DNA from: Helicobacter pylori
GTDB lineage: Bacteria; Campylobacterota; Campylobacteria; Campylobacterales; Helicobacteraceae
Reading direction: 5' to 3'
Assembly: GCF_009689985.1 (NCBI RefSeq)
Contig: NZ_QBAW01000008.1
Location: forward strand, 1-52,284
Length of the DNA: 52,284 nt
The position numbers and the translations under genes were made by a program. Of the stretch, positions 1-5,847 are shown one piece after another (position 1 is the stretch's first letter; the number at the start of each line of letters is the position of its first letter). The notes below the pieces were generated by a model. That model was not told where the DNA came from and searched no databases. It saw nothing but the letters and a program-made list of their open reading frames with translations.

Positions 1-17
1 TAAACCATTTGATTCCA

Positions 18-47
18 TAAGCCCCATTTTTCAATCAGTGGGGCTTA
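18..47. other. 9-bp stem hairpin upstream of DUF262 gene
   Basis: TAAGCCCCA at 18-26 is complementary to TGGGGCTTA at 39-47, with a 12-nt loop. No T-run follows on the plus strand. It may be a leader hairpin or the terminator remnant of a gene left of the window. A good AAAGGAGA ribosome site follows at 60-67. Confidence 0.5.
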
Positions 48-69
48 CAGAGTTAAATTTAAAGGAGAG

Positions 70-571
70 ATGATGGCAAAAGTAGAAGTGGAGTTAAAAA
101 AACTCTATCAAATTTTAGTGGATGCTGAATATTTTTATCAGGTTCCTGATTACCAACGCCCTTATGTGTGGGATAAGGATCATTTAGGGGCTTTGATTGA
201 TGATTTAGTGGGCAGCTATACAAACAATAAAGAAGATGAATATTTTTGCGGCTCTATTGTGATTGCTGAAAATCCAAAAGATAAAAGATGGGATGTTGTG
301 GATGGCCAACAGAGGCTAACGAGTTTTATTATCTTGGCTTGCACGATTTTAAGGCTTTATAAACACAGGTTAGGGCAAAAATCTAAAGATTTTATTGAAG
401 GGAGTATTTATGATAAAGATAAATACGATAAAGGAAAAGAGCGTCTGAAATTTTTAACCGCTCAAAATTACAATAGCATTTTTGAAAACACGGTGTTAAA
501 CAATTTAGAGTTTGAAGACAATATTAAAAAGAGCGAGTTGAATAAGAAATTTGATGAAAACACTTATTTGC
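70..571 (+). pseudogene. DUF262 domain, 5' part of a GmrSD-like gene broken by IS608
   Basis: This is the N-terminal part of a DUF262 (GmrS-like, ParB-fold nucleotidase) protein. The sequence shows the family's YQRPYVW motif near residue 29 and DGQQRLTS near residue 78, the expected nucleotide-binding/hydrolysis signature. It starts with tandem ATGs after an AAAGGAGA site. Host coding sequence runs to base 571. From 572 the frame enters the right end of an inserted IS608 and stops at 609, so only about 167 native residues remain. The rest of the gene, including DUF1524, lies at about 2180-3354. Intact family members are standalone fused GmrSD-type restriction or defence proteins; this copy should be inactive. 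Some codons between the two halves are missing, so it is not a clean insertion. Confidence 0.85.
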
Positions 572-750
572 TTGACATACTCCCCATAGCTAAAGCTAGG
601 GGATTCTAGCTAAAGCATGAGGAAAATTGGGATCAAGCAAACTCAGCCTACTAGGTAGGTCTTACAAATTCTACCCCAAGAGTTGATGCCCCAACCCTAT
701 GAATATTAATAGCCGCATTTAAATCCCTGTCTAGTTCCAATCCGCAATAT
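552..750 (-). ncRNA. predicted omega-RNA (reRNA) of the IS608 TnpB with host-derived guide
   Basis: TnpB proteins of this family use an RNA made from the 3' end of tnpB plus the element's right end, with the guide read from the flanking DNA beyond the boundary. Both parts are present here: the tnpB 3' end (651 upward), the hairpin-bearing right end (572-606), and flank beginning at base 571 on the minus strand. The guide would start GCAAATAAGTG and lie in the broken DUF262 gene. The scaffold's upper limit is a guess; only the lower boundary is fixed by the sequence. Confidence 0.5.
572..606 (-). repeat. IS608 right end: guide, imperfect hairpin and TCAA cleavage site
   Basis: Read on the minus strand: GAAT guide, then CCCC, a loop-containing stem around TAGCTTTAGCTA, GGGG, a short spacer and terminal TCAA. 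Family knowledge: TnpA binds this hairpin through the unpaired T, and the GAAT guide base-pairs with the cleavage site. The same segment forms the 3' end of the TnpB guide RNA scaffold. Confidence 0.85.
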
Positions 751-1799
751 TTGCAGTGGTATTCTCTTTCTTTATCTGTTTTGCCTAATTTTTTAATGTC
801 TTTATTAAAGTTTTCATCAACAGATAAGCAATTAGAACAAGTTTTAGAGCTAGGATAAAATCTATCAATCTTAACGACATGAGCCTTGTTTTCAAGGATT
901 TTCACAAACTCGCTAAAAGCTATATCGCCCACTTTCCTGCCCCAAAGTTTTTGCATAGCCTTCATGTTCAAGTCTTCAATGAAAATGCTTTGGTATTTTT
1001 TGCTTAACTTCAAAGCCAATTTATAAAAGAAATCGGTTCTTAAGTGTTTGATTTTTTGGTGCAGTTTGGCTAGTTTCTTTTTAGCTTTTTTAAAGTTATT
1101 AGAACCCTTAACTTTCTTGCTAAGGTTTTTACTAAGTCGTTTAATTAAAGGCAAGTATTTAGAGAAAAATAAAGGCGATTCTATCTTAGTGTTGTCAGAT
1201 CCGGTTAAAAAAGTCCTTAACCCAAAGTCAAAGCCCACGCTTTTATCGCATGCGGTTTGCTTGTTAGGGTTATTTTCTAATTCACAGACTAGACACAAGA
1301 AATAATCGCCCATATTATCTCTTTTAATGGTTAGAGTTTTTACTTTCCCTATCAAAGCATAAGTTTTAATGAACTTGTAGCTATAACCATTAAAAGAAAC
1401 AACATTGTCTTTTATCTCAAACCCCACTCCCTTATTCAACCCTGTCTTTTTATCAACTTGGCTTTTGAAAGTGAAAGATTTGTAGTTGGCTACTTTTTTA
1501 AATCGTGGCAATTTGGCTTGTTTCTTAAAGAATTTTTTAAACGCTTTATCTATCCTTTCAGTTAAATCTTGCAAGGTTTGTGAGCCTAGTGTTTTTAAAA
1601 AAGCATAACGATGGGTCTTTTTCAATTTGGTGGTGTGTTTTTGCAAATCGTTAAGCTTTAAATACTTTTTGAAAAGTCTATAATAGCGTTTGTGCAAGGT
1701 AATGCAATGATTATAAAACACGCCATAACGCCTTAATAGTGTGTCTATACGCCTATTCTTATCGTTCTTATAGAGCTTTTGTTTGTAGGTTATCAACAT
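651..1799 (-). CDS. tnpB: TnpB, RNA-guided nuclease of IS608
   Basis: This is a TnpB/OrfB protein of the Cas12 ancestor family. The ATG at 1799 gives 382 residues, close to the family size; an upstream extension to 1871 lies inside tnpA and is less likely. The three RuvC residues appear intact: Asp in GFDFGLR (about 191), Glu in FIEDLNM (about 275) and Asp in DRDLNAA (about 359). A zinc ribbon with CSNC and CKYC (about 321-352) sits between the last two motifs. The N-terminal half is Lys-rich, as expected for RNA binding. It overlaps the 3' end of tnpA by 32 bp. No frameshift or stop is seen, so the protein looks functional although the transposase gene is damaged. Confidence 0.92.
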   Translation of the reverse strand: MLITYKQKLYKNDKNRRIDTLLRRYGVFYNHCITLHKRYYRLFKKYLKLNDLQKHTTKLKKTHRYAFLKTLGSQTLQDLTERIDKAFKKFFKKQAKLPRFKKVANYKSFTFKSQVDKKTGLNKGVGFEIKDNVVSFNGYSYKFIKTYALIGKVKTLTIKRDNMGDYFLCLVCELENNPNKQTACDKSVGFDFGLRTFLTGSDNTKIESPLFFSKYLPLIKRLSKNLSKKVKGSNNFKKAKKKLAKLHQKIKHLRTDFFYKLALKLSKKYQSIFIEDLNMKAMQKLWGRKVGDIAFSEFVKILENKAHVVKIDRFYPSSKTCSNCLSVDENFNKDIKKLGKTDKEREYHCKYCGLELDRDLNAAINIHRVGASTLGVEFVRPT

Positions 1800-2180
1800 A
1801 ACTTTTCCATTTTTCTTTTTGCTTAGGGCGGTTGCTGTTTGGTTGGTTTTCAATGTATTGTTTGACAACATTCAAAGGCGCACCCCCCACTGTTGAAATG
1901 AAACAGGAATTGGTCCATAAAGTAGGTAGTTTTGTCTTTAAGTGGTTAAATTCTTGTCTTAATATCCTACTGCTACGACCTTTAGCGGTTTTAATGAACT
2001 TCATCACTCCAAAGCTTGGATCAATGTCAGCTAAAATGTGGATATGGTCTTTATCGGTTTGCATCTCTATGATTTCTACTCTTAATTCTTTAGCCACTTC
2101 TTGAATGATTTCTTTCAATCTCATTTCTACAGCTCCCACTAAGACCTTACGCCTGTATTTAGGACACCACACGATATGGA
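1768..2180 (-). pseudogene. tnpA: TnpA Y1 (HUH) transposase of IS608, 5'-truncated
   Basis: This is the single-strand Y1 transposase of IS608. From HIVWCPKYRRK onward it matches my memory of the ISHp608 TnpA sequence, including the metal-binding HIH in DKDHIHILAD and the catalytic tyrosine in VVKQYIENQ. The native start is gone. The open frame continues upstream to an ATG at 2265, but those residues are antisense to the DUF262/DUF1524 gene and replace the first roughly 18 family residues, which include the first beta-strand. It overlaps tnpB by 32 bp. It is probably inactive, and it has no left end to act on. Confidence 0.85.
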
Positions 2181-3354
2181 TGATTTTGTCAAGTGGTTTT
2201 ATGAACACATTGTTTTGACTAGGATCATTTGTTTTGAGCAAGACAGCGCGATGCAAATCTTTCAAGTGTTAAACGACAGAGGCCAACCCTTAAGCCCTAT
2301 TGATATTTTAAAATCCAGTTTGATGCAAGAAATCAAGCAAGATAGTGAAAAGCGTAAGGATTTTATAACCACTTGGGACAAATTGGTTGAAGCTTGCAAG
2401 AGCGTTGAAGGCATAGATATTGATTTGGAAGACTTCTTTAATATGTATTTAGAATACGCTGATCCTAGTTCTTCTAAAAAGAGAGCCGATAAGGGATTAA
2501 AAAAGGTGTTCAAAGACAGCAAAAAAGACGCTTGCGAGTTCATTTATGATGTGAGTGCTTTTATGAAATCTTATACCGATTTGTTAAAAAAACCAGACCG
2601 ATACATTTATTTATTAAGATACCTTCCCTCCAGATTTTGGGCTAGTATTTTAACGACAGCCCTTTATGTCAAATACCCTGATTTTGACTCTTTGAAAAAG
2701 CTTTTGGTGTCTTATTATTATCAAACTTGGATTGCAGGAGGCACGATCACGCGCATCAAGCAAACGAGCATCAACATTATCAAAAATGTTAAAAACAATA
2801 AAGACATTGAAACCATTCAAGAGCTTATATTGGATAATATAGAATTTCATAACACCTTTAACCAATACCACTATAACTTATGGGATAGCTCTTCTGTTTA
2901 TCCTAGCAAATGGTTACGCCCTGTCTTAGCCCTAGCTAATTATTTTATGACAGATGAAGAGAAGCCCCATTTTATCGCTATGGATGCCGAAACCCAAGTG
3001 GAGCATATTTTACCCCAAAATCCCAAAAAGGGCAGTCAGTGGAATGCGGATTTTGATAAAGAAAAAAGAGAAGAATGGGTAAATAATATCGCGAATTTAA
3101 CCCTTTTAAAGCGTAAAAAGAACGCAAAAGCCTTAAATGGGGATTTTGATGAAAAAAGAAAAATTTATGGTGGCAAAGACCCAAGCAAAGTGATTAGCTG
3201 TTATGACATCACTAAAGAATTGTATAGCGACTATAGGAAGTGGGACAAGAAATCTCTCCAAAAGCGACACGACTTTTTGTATGAAATTATCGCGCCTATT
3301 TTACACATAGAAGGGCAAGAAGAGGAATATGAAGATGATTTTGATCTAGAATGA
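2180..3354 (+). pseudogene. DUF262/DUF1524, 3' part of the IS608-broken gene
   Basis: This is the continuation of the gene begun at 70. It starts with DDFVKWFYEHI right at the IS junction, contains the late DUF262 motif EQDSAMQIFQVLNDRG with LSPIDILK (2239-2310), and ends in a DUF1524 HNH-like nuclease domain with VEHILPQNP (about 2998-3024) and NIANLTLLKRKKN. An ATG at 2176 next to the junction could in principle start a 392-residue product, but there is no convincing ribosome site and the N-terminal DGQQR motif would be absent. The 3' part carries no further lesions, which suggests recent inactivation. Confidence 0.85.
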
Positions 3355-3395
3355 TTGAAAATCATCAAGCATAAAAACAACAAAGGGGATAATCA

Positions 3396-4184
3396 ATGCC
3401 TAAAAAAGAGCTATTAAAGATGTCAAAGAAAAGGATTTTTAAAGACTTCTTAAAAGAAGCCAAGCGCCATCGCCCCATTGTTTTCTATACAGATAACGAT
3501 TGTGATGGCATGTTAGCTGGCAGCGTTTTAATGTCTATGTGTTACAGATTGGGTATTAAAGATTTCTTTTTCTTTAGCCCCTTAAGGAATGCGCATGGCT
3601 ATGGTTTCACTGATTTAGCCCTAAACGATTTATTGTCTCAACCTTGTATCTTTAACCCTAAAACCAATCAATTAGTCCGCCTAGATCACATTAAAAACCA
3701 ATTCCAAAAAAACCCCCTATTGTTTAGCGCTGACTTGGGGGCGGATTTGGCCGCTAACACCAAATTGCAAGAAATCTTATTAGAGCATTTTGAACAATGC
3801 ATCATCACAGACCACCATAAGAGTTTTGAAGTTGATTGGATTGATGGAAATAAAATCGCCTACATTAACCTGAATGATGAAAAAGACGCTAACTATTATA
3901 GTGGGGCTTTCACAAGCGCTTTAGTGTTTAGTCAAATCTTTCAAATACAAACCACTCCTTTAGAAGAAGAATTGATCGCTATCACGCTTTTAAGCGATCG
4001 CATTGATTTAGATAATGGGGATAATTTGGATATGGTTTTGAATTTAGCGCAAGCTAAACTGATCATTGAAACGCCTAGGGAAGTGCTAAAAAATGCGGAA
4101 TTATCGCAAATTGAAGAAATATTGACCGGCTGTATTTTTAATGGTGCTTACCGCTTTCAAAACGATCTTAAGAAAGGGCAATAG
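3396..4184 (+). CDS. stand-alone DHH-family phosphoesterase
   Basis: This 262-residue protein is of the DHH superfamily (RecJ/NrnA type). Visible motifs are TDNDCDGMLAG (about 32-42), SADLGAD (about 111) and ITDHHKS with the namesake DHH (about 139-145); a later SDRIDLDNG supplies another Asp. These are the Mn-binding residues of DHH nucleases and phosphodiesterases. The C-terminal DHHA1 GGGH motif of RecJ/NrnA is not seen, so this is a DHH domain alone or a shortened protein. AAAGGGG precedes the start; an internal ATG at 3420 is an alternative. It begins 41 bp after the DUF1524 half-gene on the same strand, so the two may have been one operon. The substrate is unknown; a link to defence is only positional. 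Confidence 0.75.
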   Translation: MPKKELLKMSKKRIFKDFLKEAKRHRPIVFYTDNDCDGMLAGSVLMSMCYRLGIKDFFFFSPLRNAHGYGFTDLALNDLLSQPCIFNPKTNQLVRLDHIKNQFQKNPLLFSADLGADLAANTKLQEILLEHFEQCIITDHHKSFEVDWIDGNKIAYINLNDEKDANYYSGAFTSALVFSQIFQIQTTPLEEELIAITLLSDRIDLDNGDNLDMVLNLAQAKLIIETPREVLKNAELSQIEEILTGCIFNGAYRFQNDLKKGQ

Positions 4185-4186
4185 AC

Positions 4187-4258
4187 ATGAAAATTTTAAG
4201 CAAAATTAAAACCACAACAAGGAGGAACAAGCCATGCCAAAAAAATAAAAAACACTAA
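4187..4258 (+). CDS. possible 23-residue basic peptide (weak)
   Basis: This short frame begins with an ATG just after the DHH stop and ends at a TAA at 4256-4258. It is Lys/Arg-rich. No ribosome site of its own is evident, and a strong AAGGAGG lies inside it in another context. It may be only spacer. Confidence 0.15.
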   Translation: MKILSKIKTTTRRNKPCQKNKKH

Positions 4259-4318
4259 AAAACATTGAACGACCGATTATAGCGGAATTTAAAACAAATT
4301 TTTACCAAGGAGTATTTT

Positions 4319-4492
4319 ATGGGTTTTCAAAATGAAAATAAATTAAAAGTAGGGGCGTTAGTCAAAGCCACCATCAATAACAAAGTGGTGGAAGCTAAAG
4401 TCATTAGCATTGGGTTCAATCGTGTAACCTTAAGGACAGATAAAGGTCAGCAAGGCTCTTATGTTTTCAATAGCGACAAGTTCTTAAAATAG
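4319..4492 (+). CDS. 57-residue hypothetical protein, SH3/KOW-like look
   Basis: The ATG at 4319 is preceded by AAGGAG (4307-4312) at good spacing, and the frame ends in TAG at 4490-4492. The protein is mostly beta-forming, with VGALVKATINNKVVEAKVIS followed by RVTLRTDKGQQGSYVF. This resembles a small beta-barrel (SH3/KOW-like) nucleic-acid-binding fold, but that is a visual impression only. It lies between the DHH gene and the 237-residue ORF, all on the plus strand. Confidence 0.6.
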   Translation: MGFQNENKLKVGALVKATINNKVVEAKVISIGFNRVTLRTDKGQQGSYVFNSDKFLK

Positions 4493-4507
4493 TTCAATAA
4501 AGTTCCA

Positions 4508-5221
4508 TTGACAGAGCATATGAGACTTCACGCTGAAAATAAGCAAGATAGCGCCGATGATTTGTTAAAAGGGATTAAAGTGGTAACTAGCGGACCAAGT
4601 GTTAAGGAAAGGACTTCTACTCCTAAAGAGCCGAAAGAAAGCAAATTTAAGTTGGATTTTGATTTTGATGACAAAACAACTTCTTCTTTTGCGGTTATGA
4701 TGGAGGCTTATTCTAACGAGGAGCGTAAAAAAAGACTAGGCACATTGTTTGCTCCAATGAGTTATGAGGGACGAGGGTTTCAATTTAGTTTAATCGTTAT
4801 TCACGCTCTTTCTTTTATGGCGGATTTGAAGCATCATAGCGACCATGAGTTTAACACTATGATTGAAAACAGAAATGTTGATGACGCGTTCTTTGACACT
4901 TTTGATGATATGCTTATGGGCGATGTTACTTTATTCTGTAAGGTGATTGAAACTTATGCGAAAAAAATGAAACGACCCGATGGTAGTTATGGTGTTACTT
5001 TGGAAGAGTGGGCGAGATTTTTACCTAAAAATCAAAAAGAGGCAAAATTTGTCGCTCAACTCTTATGCGATGGCGGTATCAATAAGTATGATTTAAGTTG
5101 TGCGGGCTTAACTGCTAACTTATTAGTCGATAATCTTTGGTCTTATGGACTACGAGATGAGGACTATGATGATGAGGGTAATGTTATCGAGCCTGAAAAC
5201 GAGGCGGAGGGTGAAAACTAA
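4508..5221 (+). CDS. unrecognised acidic 237-residue protein
   Basis: I do not recognise this family. The N-terminal 60 residues are charged and apparently disordered; the rest looks helical (AVMMEAYSNEERKKRLGTL, FSLIVIHALSFMADLKHH, WARFLPKNQKEAKFVAQLL), and the tail is very acidic (DEDYDDEGNVIEPENEAEGEN). The frame opens at TTG 4508; ATG 4520 is an alternative start, and neither has a strong ribosome site. GAG is used often for Glu, unlike the neighbouring core genes, consistent with a foreign origin. It begins 15 bp after the 57-residue ORF and is followed by a terminator. The acidic, helical build could fit a DNA mimic or phage/ICE accessory protein, but that is speculation. Confidence 0.7.
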   Translation: MTEHMRLHAENKQDSADDLLKGIKVVTSGPSVKERTSTPKEPKESKFKLDFDFDDKTTSSFAVMMEAYSNEERKKRLGTLFAPMSYEGRGFQFSLIVIHALSFMADLKHHSDHEFNTMIENRNVDDAFFDTFDDMLMGDVTLFCKVIETYAKKMKRPDGSYGVTLEEWARFLPKNQKEAKFVAQLLCDGGINKYDLSCAGLTANLLVDNLWSYGLRDEDYDDEGNVIEPENEAEGEN

Positions 5222-5248
5222 ACCCCCCCTTGTGGGGTCTCCTTTTTT
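5222..5248 (+). terminator. intrinsic terminator after the 237-residue ORF
   Basis: ACCCC (5222-5226) pairs with GGGGT (5234-5238), followed shortly by a T6 run (5243-5248). It ends the accessory plus-strand gene set before hicBA. Confidence 0.65.
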
Positions 5249-5333
5249 AATCTCTCTTTTATTCTCTTTTATTTTTCTTTTTCCATTCCCTCCCTAATCT
5301 GTCCATTTAATTTTGTTTAAAATATATTATGTG

Positions 5334-5339
5334 TATAAT
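5334..5339 (+). promoter_or_regulatory. -10 box of hicBA
   Basis: A perfect TATAAT sits in an AT-rich stretch, as expected for the H. pylori sigma-80 promoter, where the -35 is weak. Predicted transcription start is near 5346. Because an ATG at 5329 lies upstream of this box, the box argues for the GTG at 5368 as the hicB start. Confidence 0.55.
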
Positions 5340-5367
5340 TATAAGAAATTCACTCAAAGGTAGTGCC

Positions 5368-5586
5368 GTGCTTATAAACGCTGTCATAGAAAAAGATGAG
5401 AATGGGTATTTTGCTTTTGTCCCCTTTCTAAAAGGCTGTGTATCACAAGGGAAAAGTTATGAAGAAGCCTTAAGAAATATTAAAGAAGCCATAGAGCTTT
5501 ATTTGGGAGATTTAGAAGCCGATGAGTTAGCTTTTCTTTCTAAGAAAAATTCTGTAATAGCACCCATTGAGATAGCTTTTGCCTGA
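5368..5586 (+). CDS. hicB: HicB-type antitoxin
   Basis: This is a HicB/UPF0150-type antitoxin with a partial RNase H-like fold: the sequence IEKDENGYFAFVPFLKGCVSQGKSYEEALRNIKEAIELYL is diagnostic in pattern. The GTG at 5368 is preferred (AAAGG at 5356-5360), giving 72 residues that begin LINAVIEKDE; an ATG at 5329 would add 13 residues. No separate C-terminal HTH or ribbon-helix-helix DNA-binding domain is visible, so autoregulation may be weak. Its stop overlaps the start of hicA. The order antitoxin-then-toxin is the reverse of the commonest hicAB arrangement. Confidence 0.8.
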   Translation: MLINAVIEKDENGYFAFVPFLKGCVSQGKSYEEALRNIKEAIELYLGDLEADELAFLSKKNSVIAPIEIAFA

Positions 5587-5773
5587 ATTGCCACGACTCA
5601 CAGCTAAAGAAGCAGAGAAGCTATTATTGCAGAATGGATTTGTTTTCTCTAGGCAAAAAGGCAGCCATAGAATTTATGTGAAAGATAAAATCAGGCAGGT
5701 TTTGCCTTTTCATTCTGGCGAAATCTTGCACCCTAAAATAGTGAAAGAAATCATGGAAAATATCCTTAAATGA
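5579..5773 (+). CDS. hicA: HicA-type mRNA interferase toxin
   Basis: This 64-residue protein has a dsRBD-like HicA fold: LTAKEAEKLLLQNGFVFSRQKGSHRIYV contains the conserved GSH with the catalytic His (about residue 34), followed by the VLPFHSGEILHPKIVKEIM segment typical of HicA. The start is TTG at 5579, overlapping hicB by 8 bp, so translation is probably coupled. HicA cleaves mRNA at the ribosome-independent step and is neutralised by direct HicB binding. The module looks intact. Confidence 0.82.
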   Translation: MPELPRLTAKEAEKLLLQNGFVFSRQKGSHRIYVKDKIRQVLPFHSGEILHPKIVKEIMENILK

Positions 5774-5808
5774 AATCTCAAAGAAGTCTTAAAGATCTTA
5801 AACAATAT

Positions 5809-5843
5809 AAAAACCCAACAAAAAGCGTTTTTAGTGGGTTTTT
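5809..5843. terminator. bidirectional terminator between hicA and speA
   Basis: AAAAACCCA (5809-5817) pairs with TGGGTTTTT (5835-5843), with an inner AAAAA-GCG-TTTTT stem. It is U-rich on both strands. It lies between the convergent ends of hicA and speA and marks the boundary between the accessory island and the core genome. Confidence 0.7.
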
Positions 5844-5847
5844 GCGT

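Larger units (their letters stand above)
572..2180 (-). mobile_element. IS608 (ISHp608-like) remnant, left end deleted
   Basis: This is an IS200/IS605-family element with tnpA and tnpB in the same orientation, reading right to left. The right end is intact: on the minus strand a GAAT guide (603-606), a hairpin with CCCC/GGGG and AGCTA-type stems plus one bulged base (582-602), and the terminal TCAA cleavage tetranucleotide (572-575). The left end is missing. tnpA sequence stops near 2172-2180 and runs directly into DUF262-gene sequence, with no left-end hairpin and no TTAC target in the minus-strand sense. The remnant is about 1.6 kb, against my recollection of about 1.8 kb for complete copies. 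It should be unable to excise. Confidence 0.88.

Noticed and set aside
1832-2104. 90-residue plus-strand ORF opposite tnpA
   Set aside because: Shadow of the tnpA frame; no family features and no ribosome site.
5329-5367. ATG 5329 as the hicB start
   Set aside because: It lies upstream of the TATAAT at 5334-5339 and lacks a ribosome site; GTG 5368 has AAAGG and fits the family N-terminus.
1-5800. Prophage or full ICE (tfs-type) insertion
   Set aside because: No integrase, type IV secretion, structural or replication genes are present and no attachment repeats were seen; the left edge of the window prevents a firm exclusion.
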